Of a stretch of 64,000 bases of DNA, positions 10,202 to 18,888 are shown in pieces. The stretch comes from Pseudescherichia sp031979925 (GTDB taxonomy: Bacteria > Pseudomonadota > Gammaproteobacteria > Enterobacterales > Enterobacteriaceae), in contig NZ_DALZFB010000011.1 of NCBI RefSeq assembly GCF_031979925.1, positions 74,079 through 138,078 of the forward strand, in the 5' to 3' direction. Position numbers and translations under genes: made by a program. Every line of letters starts with the position of its first letter. Positions within the stretch are counted from its first letter, which is position 1. Under the pieces are notes generated by a model. That model was not told where the DNA came from. It did not search any database and saw only the letters and a program-made list of their open reading frames with translations.

Positions 10202-11380
10202 TTAGTTCACTTTATTGTACACGCGGGCCAAACGGCCAACGCCGCTCGCCTCAACAGGGGATTCTCCGGCACTAACGAAGGCCGACTCGCCCGGCTTAAG
10301 CACTAGCTGCTGCTCGCCTTTGCTCAGCACGGCCTCGCCCTCGACGCAGAAGAGGATTGCCGCGCTCTGCTGGGCAAGCGTTGATGCCTGAGTAGCGAGG
10401 TCATGCAGAGAGAAAGCAAAGTCGGCAACCGGAATAGGGAAATCCAGCTCCGCGCCGTTTTGTTCCGGCACCGTCAGCAGTTCGTCCGCTGGCTTGGGCA
10501 CAAACTTAACGTTGGCGACCAGCTCGGGAATATCGATGTATTTCGGCGTCAGGCCGGCACGCAGGACGTTATCAGAGTTAGCCATCACCTCCAGCGCCAC
10601 GCCTTTCAGGTAGGCATGCGGCGTCTCGGCGAACAGGAACATCGCTTCGCCCGGATTAAGCTTGATCACATTAAGCAGCAGCGGCGAGAAGAGGCCGCTG
10701 TCGTCCGGGTAGAACTCAGAGATAAAGCGAATAGTCTCCCACGGCTCGCCCTGCTGACTTGCCAGCGTGGCCTTCAGCACCGCCAGCGCATGTGACTTCT
10801 CCTCGCCCTGCATATTGAGCAGGCTGGCAAAGAGCTGGCTTAGGCTGTCGGCATCCGGCTGTGCCAGGAAGTGGGCTATCGCCTGATGCGCGCCCGCTAC
10901 CGGCTGCAGCAGGGAGATGATGTCGCTGAATTCACGAAAGGCATTCATTGCCAGGAACGGCGTGAGGGCAAATACCAGCTCGGGCTTATGGTTAGGATCT
11001 TTATAGTTGCGCTCGGCCGCATCCAGTGGAATTCCCGCCGCGTTCTCTTTCGCAAAGCCCATTTCCGAGGCCTGCTTGTTCGGGTGAACCTGAATCGAGA
11101 GCGGCTGATCGGCGCACAGAACCTTAAACAGGAAAGGCAGCTCGCCGAAGCGCTCCGCTACCGCCTGGCCCAGCAGAGCCGTTTTATCCTGTTCAATGAT
11201 CTCCCGCAGCGGCTGCGGCTGGCCAGACGCGTTCTCGATTTTTGAGCTGCTCTTTGGGTGCGCCCCCATCCACAGCTCTGCCATCGGCAGTCCGTCGGGG
11301 TTGGCGATCCCATAGAGTTCCGTTAACGCACTTTTACTTCCCCAGGCATAGTTCTGCACTGAGTTGATGAGTTTTTGCAT
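10202..11380 (-). CDS. manA: Mannose-6-phosphate isomerase ManA
   Basis: This 392-residue type I phosphomannose isomerase converts mannose-6-phosphate to fructose-6-phosphate and links mannose use with GDP-mannose synthesis. The zinc-site motifs IQVHPNKQASEMGFAKENAAG and NYKDPNHKPELVFAL, and the C-terminal cupin segment, are intact. I chose the ATG at 11378-11380 (MQKLINSV), the E. coli start, over a TTG two codons upstream. It stands alone on the minus strand between ydgA and the divergent fumA. Confidence 0.96.
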   Translation of the reverse strand: MQKLINSVQNYAWGSKSALTELYGIANPDGLPMAELWMGAHPKSSSKIENASGQPQPLREIIEQDKTALLGQAVAERFGELPFLFKVLCADQPLSIQVHPNKQASEMGFAKENAAGIPLDAAERNYKDPNHKPELVFALTPFLAMNAFREFSDIISLLQPVAGAHQAIAHFLAQPDADSLSQLFASLLNMQGEEKSHALAVLKATLASQQGEPWETIRFISEFYPDDSGLFSPLLLNVIKLNPGEAMFLFAETPHAYLKGVALEVMANSDNVLRAGLTPKYIDIPELVANVKFVPKPADELLTVPEQNGAELDFPIPVADFAFSLHDLATQASTLAQQSAAILFCVEGEAVLSKGEQQLVLKPGESAFVSAGESPVEASGVGRLARVYNKVN

Positions 11381-11578
11381 TATCAAGCCCTGTATTACGT
11401 TGAGGATTATGTGGCTATTAAACCAATAAACCCATGGTAAGTAATTACCTGACTTAAAAAGTCGTCCTTATCTCAGTTTTTGTTAAAAAATTGTGTAGGA
11501 TAAGCAGACTCGCTTTTAAGCAGGGCAACGGAACGTTTGCCCAGACAATAACCAGACCGGGCAGTAAGTGAGAGCATA

Positions 11579-13225
11579 ATGTCGACAAAACCTTTTCACT
11601 ATCAGGATCCTTTCCCCCTCAAAAAGGATGATACCGAATACTATCTGCTTACCCGTGATCACGTCTCCGTAACGGAGTTCGAGGGCCACGAGATCCTCAA
11701 AGTTGAACCCCAGGCGCTGACCCTGCTGGCGCAGCAGGCCTTCCACGACGCGTCGTTTATGCTGCGTCCGGCGCACCAGCAGCAGGTAGCGGATATCCTC
11801 GCCGACCCGGAGGCCAGCGAGAACGATCGCTACGTGGCGCTGCAATTTTTACGCAACTCTGATATTGCCGCGAAGGGCATCCTGCCAACCTGCCAGGATA
11901 CCGGCACGGCCATTATCAGCGGCAAGAAGGGCCAGCGGGTGTGGACCGGCGGCGGCGATGAAGCGGCGCTGGCGCGTGGAGTCTATAACACCTATATCGA
12001 AGATAACCTGCGCTACTCGCAGAACGCAGCGCTGGATATGTACCGCGAGGTCAACACCGGCACCAACCTGCCGGCGCAGATCGATCTCTACAGCGTCGAC
12101 GGTGACGAGTATAAGTTTCTCTGCATTGCCAAAGGCGGCGGCTCGGCGAATAAAACCTATCTCTATCAGGAGACCAAGGCGCTGTTGACTCCGGGCAAGC
12201 TGAAGGATTACCTGGTCGACAAGATGCGCACCCTGGGAACAGCGGCGTGTCCGCCTTACCATATTGCCTTTGTCATCGGCGGAACATCAGCGGAAGCCAC
12301 TCTAAAGACCGTCAAGCTTGCCTCAACCAAGTACTACGATGGCCTACCCACCGAAGGGAACGAACACGGCCAGGCGTTCCGCGACGTGGCCCTGGAGAAT
12401 GAGCTGCTGCGTGCCGCGCAGGATCTCGGCCTCGGGGCGCAGTTCGGCGGCAAATACTTTGCTCACGACGTGCGGGTGATCCGTCTGCCGCGCCACGGCG
12501 CATCCTGCCCGGTGGGCATGGGCGTCTCCTGCTCGGCGGACCGCAATATCAAAGCCAAAATCAACCGCGACGGGATCTGGATTGAGAAGCTGGAGCAGAA
12601 TCCGGGCAAATACATCCCTGAATCGCTGCGCCAGGCGGGCGAGGGCGAAGCGGTGCGTATCGACCTCAACCGTCCGATGCGTGACATCTTACAGCAGCTC
12701 TCGCAGTATCCGGTGTCGACCCGTCTGTCACTGAGTGGCACCATCATCGTGGCCCGCGATATTGCCCACGCTAAGCTGAAAGAGCGTATGGATCGTGGCG
12801 AAGGGCTGCCGCAGTACGTTAAAGATCACCCAATCTACTACGCCGGACCTGCGAAAACCCCTGAAGGCTACGCCTCCGGCTCCCTTGGGCCGACCACGGC
12901 GGGGCGGATGGACTCCTACGTCGATCAGCTTCAGTCTGAGGGCGGGAGTATGATCATGCTGGCGAAAGGCAACCGCAGCCAGCAGGTGACCGATGCCTGC
13001 CACAAGCATGGCGGTTTCTATCTCGGCAGCATTGGCGGCCCGGCGGCGGTATTGGCCCAGGGCAGTATCCGCAGCCTGGAGTGCGTCGAGTACCCTGAGC
13101 TGGGTATGGAAGCCATCTGGAAAATTGAAGTGGTTGATTTCCCGGCCTTTATCCTGGTTGATGATAAGGGCAACGACTTCTTCCAGCAGATCCACGCCTC
13201 GGCCTGTGCCCGCTGCGTGAAGTAA
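11579..13225 (+). CDS. fumA: Fumarate hydratase class I, FumA-type
   Basis: This 548-residue iron-sulfur fumarase interconverts fumarate and malate in the TCA cycle. Cluster-ligand cysteines are visible in LPTCQDTGTAII, AACPPYHIAF and GASCPVGMGVSCSADR. Length and sequence match E. coli FumA; FumB is a close paralogue, but the fumA-fumC adjacency fixes the name. The 198-base upstream gap holds AT-rich promoter sequence with ArcA-like GTTAAAAAATTGTG around 11484. A rho-independent terminator separates it from fumC, so fumC has its own promoter, as in E. coli. Confidence 0.96.
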   Translation: MSTKPFHYQDPFPLKKDDTEYYLLTRDHVSVTEFEGHEILKVEPQALTLLAQQAFHDASFMLRPAHQQQVADILADPEASENDRYVALQFLRNSDIAAKGILPTCQDTGTAIISGKKGQRVWTGGGDEAALARGVYNTYIEDNLRYSQNAALDMYREVNTGTNLPAQIDLYSVDGDEYKFLCIAKGGGSANKTYLYQETKALLTPGKLKDYLVDKMRTLGTAACPPYHIAFVIGGTSAEATLKTVKLASTKYYDGLPTEGNEHGQAFRDVALENELLRAAQDLGLGAQFGGKYFAHDVRVIRLPRHGASCPVGMGVSCSADRNIKAKINRDGIWIEKLEQNPGKYIPESLRQAGEGEAVRIDLNRPMRDILQQLSQYPVSTRLSLSGTIIVARDIAHAKLKERMDRGEGLPQYVKDHPIYYAGPAKTPEGYASGSLGPTTAGRMDSYVDQLQSEGGSMIMLAKGNRSQQVTDACHKHGGFYLGSIGGPAAVLAQGSIRSLECVEYPELGMEAIWKIEVVDFPAFILVDDKGNDFFQQIHASACARCVK

Positions 13226-13230
13226 CTTGA

Positions 13231-13257
13231 GACCGCCCAACCGGGCGGTTTTTTTTT
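13231..13257 (+). terminator. fumA terminator
   Basis: ACCGCCCAACCGGGCGGT followed by nine T residues, six bases after the fumA stop. Classic intrinsic terminator. Confidence 0.92.
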
Positions 13258-13349
13258 GCCGCTGGCGCTGGAAAATCATCAATACTTATAACTCTTTGGG
13301 CAGGTGAGCATTGCTGTAACCCACATCGCAACGTATTCAAGGAGCGTAT

Positions 13350-14753
13350 ATGACTTCGCATCGCAGTGAGAAAGATTCGATGGGCGCAATCGATGTCCCG
13401 GCAGACAAGCTATGGGGCGCGCAAACCCAGCGATCGCTCGAGCATTTTCGTATCTCGACCGAGAAAATGCCGGTCTCGCTACTCCGTGCGCTGGCCTTAA
13501 CTAAGCGGGCAGCGGCAAAAGTTAACCAGGATCTGGGCCTGCTGGCTACTGAGAAAGCGCAGGCCATCATCAGCGCAGCAGATGAGGTGCTCAACGGCGA
13601 TCATCCGGACGAGTTCCCGCTGGCGATCTGGCAGACTGGCTCTGGCACCCAAAGCAACATGAACATGAACGAGGTGCTGGCGAACCGCGCTAGCGAGCTG
13701 CTGGGCGGCGAGCGGGGGATGGCGCGTAAGGTGCACCCCAACGACGACGTTAACAAAAGCCAAAGTTCCAACGATGTCTTTCCTACTGCCATGCATGTGG
13801 CCTCGGTTATCGCCGTGCGGGAGGATCTGATCCCCTCTCTGCTGGAGCTGACCCGCACCCTGGGGGAAAAATCCCGCGCCTATGCCGATATCGTTAAAAT
13901 TGGCCGTACCCATCTGCAGGATGCGACGCCCCTGACGCTGGGCCAGGAGATCTCCGGCTGGGTGGCGATGCTGGAGCATAATCTGAAGCATATCGAAAAT
14001 AGCCTGCCGCATCTGTCGGAGCTGGCTCTCGGCGGCACGGCGGTAGGGACCGGGCTGAATACCCATCCGGAATATGCTCATCGCGTGGCCGACGAGCTGG
14101 CGGCCATCACCGGCCAGGGGTTTATCACCGCGCCGAACAAGTTCGAGGCGCTGGCAACCTGCGATGCGTTAGTGCATGCCCACGGTGCACTGAAGGGGCT
14201 GGCGGCGTCGCTGATGAAGATTGCTAACGACGTGCGCTGGCTGGCTTCCGGCCCGCGCTGTGGCATTGGTGAGATTACTATTCCAGAAAACGAGCCGGGA
14301 AGCTCTATCATGCCGGGCAAGGTTAATCCGACCCAGTGCGAGGCCCTGACCATGCTCTGCTGCCAGGTGATGGGTAACGATGTGTCAATCAATATGGGGG
14401 GCGCGTCGGGTAACTTCGAACTGAACGTCTTCCGCCCGATGGTTATCCATAACTTCCTGCAATCGGTGCGCCTGCTGGCAGACGGGATGGAGAGCTTCAA
14501 CGAGCACTGCGCCATCGGCATCGAGCCGGACAGGACGCGTATCGATCAGCTCCTTAACGAGTCGCTGATGCTGGTAACGGCCCTGAATACCCACATTGGC
14601 TACGACAAGGCCGCCGAGATCGCCAAGAAGGCGCACAAAGAGGGGCTGACGCTAAAAGCCTCGGCGCTGGCGCTGGGCTACCTGACCGAGGAGCAGTTTG
14701 ACACCTGGGTGCGCCCGGAGACCATGGTAGGCAGCATGCCATCCGGCAGCTAG
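13350..14753 (+). CDS. fumC: Fumarate hydratase class II FumC
   Basis: This 467-residue, oxygen-stable, iron-free fumarase is a homotetramer of the fumarase/aspartase superfamily. The signature GSSIMPGKVNPTQCE and the substrate loop QTGSGTQSNMNMNE are intact. E. coli induces fumC during superoxide stress and iron shortage, so the fumA-fumC pair gives a back-up when the iron-sulfur enzyme fails. The ATG at 13350 follows AAGGAGCG. It is convergent with tus, with a seven-base gap. Confidence 0.96.
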   Translation: MTSHRSEKDSMGAIDVPADKLWGAQTQRSLEHFRISTEKMPVSLLRALALTKRAAAKVNQDLGLLATEKAQAIISAADEVLNGDHPDEFPLAIWQTGSGTQSNMNMNEVLANRASELLGGERGMARKVHPNDDVNKSQSSNDVFPTAMHVASVIAVREDLIPSLLELTRTLGEKSRAYADIVKIGRTHLQDATPLTLGQEISGWVAMLEHNLKHIENSLPHLSELALGGTAVGTGLNTHPEYAHRVADELAAITGQGFITAPNKFEALATCDALVHAHGALKGLAASLMKIANDVRWLASGPRCGIGEITIPENEPGSSIMPGKVNPTQCEALTMLCCQVMGNDVSINMGGASGNFELNVFRPMVIHNFLQSVRLLADGMESFNEHCAIGIEPDRTRIDQLLNESLMLVTALNTHIGYDKAAEIAKKAHKEGLTLKASALALGYLTEEQFDTWVRPETMVGSMPSGS

Positions 14754-14760
14754 TTACCCG

Positions 14761-15690
14761 TTAGTTGGCAACGTAGAGGTGCAGCCGGGGGATGATTAAC
14801 GTCAGCGGCTGCGCCTCCGGCTTATAGCGGTGCTGAACATTGTCGGCATCATAGTTCAACAGCTCGCCAATATCGGGCACCCGGCCACCGCTCTCCTCAG
14901 CAATCAGCGCAATGATGGGCGTTGGGCAGGCGTGCTGCACCTGCTTTTGCGAGCCGGCATACCAGACCCGGGCAATGGGCTGCACCTTCACCGGCCGTTT
15001 GATTTTCAGCCGGGCCTTCTGCGGCAGGGCGGCAATATCGTTATACTCCTGCTCCAGCTGGGCCTGCCACTGCTCCCGCGTCCAGCCTCCTACCGCTCGC
15101 GGCGCTTTTAAACTCTTCTCCAGCTGGGCCAGCACCTCATCGCGGGTAAAATTCTTGATGATATGCTTGTTGGCCCAACCAAAGCGCAGCGTCGCCGGAT
15201 CGCGCAGGGCGGTCAGCGTTCGATAGGCATTCAGGGTGATCAGGCCCGGCAAGTGGTGGTGTACCCAGTCAAAGCGGGCCGCGGAGGGCAGGCCAGATTC
15301 GACGGTAACGATATGCTCAAAAGTCGTTTTCAGGCTGTTAATCAGCCCAATGCGCGCCTCCAGGCTGTCGCGCGTCGCCAGCGTGGTCTGGTAGCAGATC
15401 ACACCCGGCAGGCGAACCGCCGCTTTGCTGCTGCGGTTCTCCGACTGCTGCTGAATAAAGAGGTGCGAGAAGTGGTGCAGGGCGCGATCGGCGGCGCGTT
15501 TACCCACATGCTGCTTGACCTGAATAGTCGTCAGCGGCGCATGCTCGGCCTCTTTAGTCACCTCTGGCAGCTCAAATACGCGACCGGCCAGCAGCCGACA
15601 TTCGCTCAGCTCGCTCTTTAGCTCCGCAAGTTCGCGCTCAATCTGGCGGAAGGTACTGTTCAAACGCTCAATCAGGTCGTAGCTGGCCAT
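14761..15690 (-). CDS. tus: DNA replication terminus site-binding protein Tus
   Basis: This 309-residue monomer binds Ter sites and blocks the DnaB helicase from one side. Conserved runs FRFGWANKHIIKNF-type and KLKIKRPVKVQPIARVWY carry DNA-contacting residues, and LLNYDADNVQHRYKP is near the C-terminus. The ATG at 15688-15690 (MASYDLIERLN) matches E. coli; a TTG two codons upstream is unlikely. A Ter site sits within 30 bases upstream, so Tus should repress its own gene as in E. coli. Confidence 0.95.
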   Translation of the reverse strand: MASYDLIERLNSTFRQIERELAELKSELSECRLLAGRVFELPEVTKEAEHAPLTTIQVKQHVGKRAADRALHHFSHLFIQQQSENRSSKAAVRLPGVICYQTTLATRDSLEARIGLINSLKTTFEHIVTVESGLPSAARFDWVHHHLPGLITLNAYRTLTALRDPATLRFGWANKHIIKNFTRDEVLAQLEKSLKAPRAVGGWTREQWQAQLEQEYNDIAALPQKARLKIKRPVKVQPIARVWYAGSQKQVQHACPTPIIALIAEESGGRVPDIGELLNYDADNVQHRYKPEAQPLTLIIPRLHLYVAN

Positions 15691-15699
15691 AAGCAATCT

Positions 15700-15718
15700 C
15701 GTTAGTTACAACATACTA
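15700..15718 (-). other. Replication fork arrest (Ter) site, TerB-like
   Basis: On the minus strand the sequence reads AGTATGTTGTAACTAA, the core of the E. coli Ter consensus (AGNATGTTGTAACTAAA). It lies 10-30 bases upstream of the tus start, exactly where TerB lies in E. coli. From the known polarity (blocking face at the AGTATG end), forks moving from high to low coordinates in this window should stop here. The core is seen directly; the polarity follows from the E. coli system. Confidence 0.88.
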
Positions 15719-15765
15719 AAAGAGTAACACATTCCCCACGGTTAGGCCATCGTGCTGAGAGTTCT

Positions 15766-15846
15766 CGTAGGCCGGATAAGGCGTTAGCCGCCATCCGGCG
15801 TTATCGCTCGGTCAAGTCGGGTGGCGCTTCGCTTACCCGACCTACG
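15766..15846. repeat. REP/BIME element between rstB and tus
   Basis: Two palindromic units in series: GTAGGCCGGATAAGGCG with its partner CGCCATCCGGC, then GTCGGGTGGCGC with GCTTACCCGACCTACG. These have the form of enterobacterial repetitive extragenic palindromes. They lie between the rstB stop and the Ter site. Confidence 0.8.
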
Positions 15847-15859
15847 GTCTGTGCAGACG

Positions 15860-17170
15860 TTATAGCGCGGTGATGTCGGCGGGTGTAGAGACCAGATGAT
15901 ATACCGGCCAGCTAAAGGTAAACCGTGCACCACCTAACTCTCCGGTGTCGCAAACTACCTCTCCATCCATGGCCTGCGCGATAGAGCGCACAATCGCCAA
16001 TCCCAGGCCGCAGCCGCCGGTGGCCCGGTCCCGGCTTGGGTCGAGCCGCACAAAAGGTTCAAATATCCGCTCCCGCGCATCCGGCTCAATGCCTGGGCCA
16101 TCATCTTCAACGATCAGGCTGGCTCGCGCGCCGTCATGCTGAAGTGCAATCTGCACGGTACTTTCGCTGTAGCGCAGGGCGTTATTCACCAGATTATCGA
16201 GCACGCGCTCCATCAGCCGCATATCCAGCGCGCCGTAGTCTGCCTCAGAGCTGGCCGCTAGCGTCAGCGTGCGGGTAGGGTTGAGAGTGGTCACATCATC
16301 GATGTAGCTCGCGACCCAGTGGGGGAGATCCGGCTGCGAGAGATGCAGCTCGTTTTGCGGACGGTCGAGGCGGGCGTAGGTCAGTAACTCCTCAATCAGC
16401 GCCTCAAGCTGGCCGATGTCGCGGTTCAGCGCCAGCCGCTCGGCTTCCGTGAGATTATCGCTCATCTCCAGCCGATAGCGCAGGCGTACCAGCGGGGTGC
16501 GCAGCTCGTGGGCAATCCCATCGATAAGCTGCTTCTTACTGGCAATCAGGGCGTTAATATTATCCGCCATCTGGTTAAAGGCAACGCCAAGGCGCTCGAA
16601 GCTCGAGCCACTGGAAAAATGGATACGTTCGTTCAGATGTCCATTACCAAAACGTTGGGCGGCGGACTCCAGCCGCAGCATCTCCTGCCAATGAGGACGC
16701 ATCCAGATAAAGACCGGAAAGGCGAGGGAGATGGCAATAAAGACCATCAGAATGATATCAAACAGGCGCATCTCGTGAAGGTAGAAGAGATAGGGGATGG
16801 GACCTACCGCCAGCACGTAGTGGCTGCGGGGAATGCGTTGAATAAACGTATATTCCTCGTCCAGCGCCACAATGTCCCCCTCGCGTAGCCGCTGGGTGGT
16901 GGCGGCGCTGAGGTGAAACTTATTCAGCGGCTCAATGCGCATATCGAAAGAGAGATTGAGATCCATCTCCTTCAGGGTTTTGCTCCACTCGTGAGGCGGG
17001 ATCTCACGCAGCTCGCTGCGTATCAGGTAGAGGGAGCTTTTCATCAGGTCGTCCAGCGACTGCCTGCCTGCCCGTTCGGCGGTGAATTTGTATACCAGCC
17101 CGACCAGCATGGTCATCACCAGAAAGCAGACAAACAGCAGCAGGTAGAACTGGACGAATAGCTTTTTCAT
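15860..17170 (-). CDS. rstB: Sensor histidine kinase RstB
   Basis: This 436-residue inner-membrane kinase is the partner of RstA. It has an N-terminal membrane helix, a periplasmic domain to about residue 130, a second helix (IILMVFIAISLAFPVFIWM), a HAMP segment, the phosphoacceptor His in DGIAHELRTPLVRLRY, and ATP-binding boxes (NLVNNALRYSE, VEDDGPGIEP, GGCGLGLAIVRS). The domains look complete. In E. coli rstB follows rstA directly; here a foreign gene and about 190 bases of non-coding DNA intervene, so rstB must either be read through or have its own promoter in 17171-17360. Confidence 0.94.
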   Translation of the reverse strand: MKKLFVQFYLLLFVCFLVMTMLVGLVYKFTAERAGRQSLDDLMKSSLYLIRSELREIPPHEWSKTLKEMDLNLSFDMRIEPLNKFHLSAATTQRLREGDIVALDEEYTFIQRIPRSHYVLAVGPIPYLFYLHEMRLFDIILMVFIAISLAFPVFIWMRPHWQEMLRLESAAQRFGNGHLNERIHFSSGSSFERLGVAFNQMADNINALIASKKQLIDGIAHELRTPLVRLRYRLEMSDNLTEAERLALNRDIGQLEALIEELLTYARLDRPQNELHLSQPDLPHWVASYIDDVTTLNPTRTLTLAASSEADYGALDMRLMERVLDNLVNNALRYSESTVQIALQHDGARASLIVEDDGPGIEPDARERIFEPFVRLDPSRDRATGGCGLGLAIVRSIAQAMDGEVVCDTGELGGARFTFSWPVYHLVSTPADITAL

Positions 17171-17360
17171 GGAAAGTTACCGGACGTTCAATGTGTTAGC
17201 AACTGCGAACGCCCTTCTGGGGATACCGGAAGGACGCCGCTGTATCAGCTAATACGATGGTTTAAAAATGCTATCTGACCACTATCAAATGCGTTTATCC
17301 GCGCAGAATACACCGTATAAATCATTTCTGCATTCTCATAGCCTTTCTTACTGGCGCTTA

Positions 17361-18713
17361 TCATGCTGCGACACCGGAGCCAGTGAGATCGACATACCAA
17401 ACACCTTCGCCTTTAGTGATAGAGGTAATAGACCAATCGGCAGGGGCGTCAGGACCAAGGGAGAGTAATAGCTTATCTCTGGAAGCCGAGTTTATGAGAA
17501 GCGTTGTTTCCCCATTCCAGATAGCGGTAGAGCCATCGGCACTTAAGGTTCCGTAACGCAAAACGCACTCATTATAATCTGTCTCAAACTCACCAATGAC
17601 GCATAATAGGCTTTCTTGCAGTGCAGCAGGGTTCTCAGAGCAAAACGAAGTATATTCCACTGCTGGTTTAACAGTGAACAACGCAGTGGTAAAACTACTT
17701 TCAAAAACAAAATCTTTCCAGTCTGAAGCGCTATCAACATTATTAAGTCGCACGAAGACGGGAATTACCTCTTCACGATAAATGCAACTAGCGTCTGACG
17801 AGCTGTCGTTATCAAACACAGCAAAAAGGGAGGATAACGAGCTTATTGCTGCATAGCTTCGATACTGATTAAAATCATACCCGTCTCCTCCTTTTGGATA
17901 ATCTGTCCACAGCCATGCCGTTTTGCAATTAAAAGTGGTTACAATTTCCATTGATTTATATTTCAAATGACCCTCGACACCTTTCATTTTAAACAGCTGT
18001 GCGGAAGTTAATACTGCATTATCTCCTCGATAGTCCTCTATTGAATGTAATAAACAGTGGCTTAATAAGGGAGCTAAAGTTGTATGAATAATAAAATGGT
18101 TTTCATCCATTTTTTCTATTGCAATGCTAAGTTGATCCTTTTCTGTGAAAACGACGCTAATATTGTTATCTTCAGATGAATAATGAATAATGACGGAAGC
18201 AACGATACCATACGTAAGTTGATCTTCTGCCACGAAATGCTGAGAGTTAGTTTTAGTCCAAACAGTGACCTCTGCTGTTGTTTTTTCCGAGTTTAATATT
18301 GCGATCGTGCACAAGGTACGGTCGGTAGTGTAGTTCTCATAACATCGACTTAATACACCCGGCAGAGAAGGTTCACACGTCACGAATGACCTAAAACCGC
18401 GCAAATCCTGGTGTACATCGAGATTGACAATAACATCGTTTGCATTAAGGTTGATTACATCAACTGACTCTGCGTAACTGCGCATATGTAATGCGTCAGC
18501 AAAATTGCTTATATCTTCACTGGAAAAATACTCTTCGTAATCTATCGGGGAGAAGATTTCATACCATGTTCCGAACATTAATTTGTTGCCATTAAGTTGT
18601 GCTGACTGATAGGTCCATCCTTCTGTGGTATAAACACGCATAACCTCATGTGGTGATAGCGAAATCTGTTCGCCCTGGAAATCTGGTAGCGTATATAAAG
18701 TAATATTAGACAT
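17361..18713 (-). CDS. Unrecognised 450-residue protein with N-terminal beta/gamma-crystallin-like motif, inserted in rstA-rstB
   Basis: I do not recognise this gene. The product has no signal peptide and no membrane helices. Residues 4-15 (ITLYTLPDFQGE) fit the aromatic-x4-F-x-G pattern that opens a beta/gamma-crystallin Greek-key motif. The rest is rich in short beta-type runs, Ser, Thr, Asp and Glu, with about nine scattered cysteines and no familiar catalytic motif. The base composition is visibly more AT-rich than rstA and rstB on either side, and codon choice is less biased, which points to transfer. The ATG at 18711-18713 follows AGAGAGATTATATT. It is co-oriented with rstA and rstB and lies in what is normally a continuous operon. 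It could be an effector, a structural protein or an immunity factor; nothing here decides. Confidence 0.75.
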   Translation of the reverse strand: MSNITLYTLPDFQGEQISLSPHEVMRVYTTEGWTYQSAQLNGNKLMFGTWYEIFSPIDYEEYFSSEDISNFADALHMRSYAESVDVINLNANDVIVNLDVHQDLRGFRSFVTCEPSLPGVLSRCYENYTTDRTLCTIAILNSEKTTAEVTVWTKTNSQHFVAEDQLTYGIVASVIIHYSSEDNNISVVFTEKDQLSIAIEKMDENHFIIHTTLAPLLSHCLLHSIEDYRGDNAVLTSAQLFKMKGVEGHLKYKSMEIVTTFNCKTAWLWTDYPKGGDGYDFNQYRSYAAISSLSSLFAVFDNDSSSDASCIYREEVIPVFVRLNNVDSASDWKDFVFESSFTTALFTVKPAVEYTSFCSENPAALQESLLCVIGEFETDYNECVLRYGTLSADGSTAIWNGETTLLINSASRDKLLLSLGPDAPADWSITSITKGEGVWYVDLTGSGVAA

Positions 18714-18791
18714 AATATAATCTCTCGTTTAAATGAATTGGCTTGTTTTCCTGTTTAATCAGGACATAATCGATTCTAAAGAGAGATTAAT

Positions 18792-18827
18792 AACGCATGG
18801 TTCTTTTTTTAATAGGAACCATGCGTT
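18792..18827. repeat. Perfect hairpin between rstA and the inserted gene
   Basis: AACGCATGGTTC at 18792-18803 is repeated in inverse at 18816-18827 with a T-rich 12-base loop. On the plus strand it is followed by TTT, on the minus strand by ATTAATCTC. A T-run follows only on the plus strand, so it is a weak candidate as terminator of rstA; it may instead mark the edge of the inserted segment or protect an mRNA end. Confidence 0.7.
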
Positions 18828-18888
18828 TTTCCATCAATATCAATTCACACGCAGCGACTCAAATTCGGTCGAGCAACTTTTTCATTCA

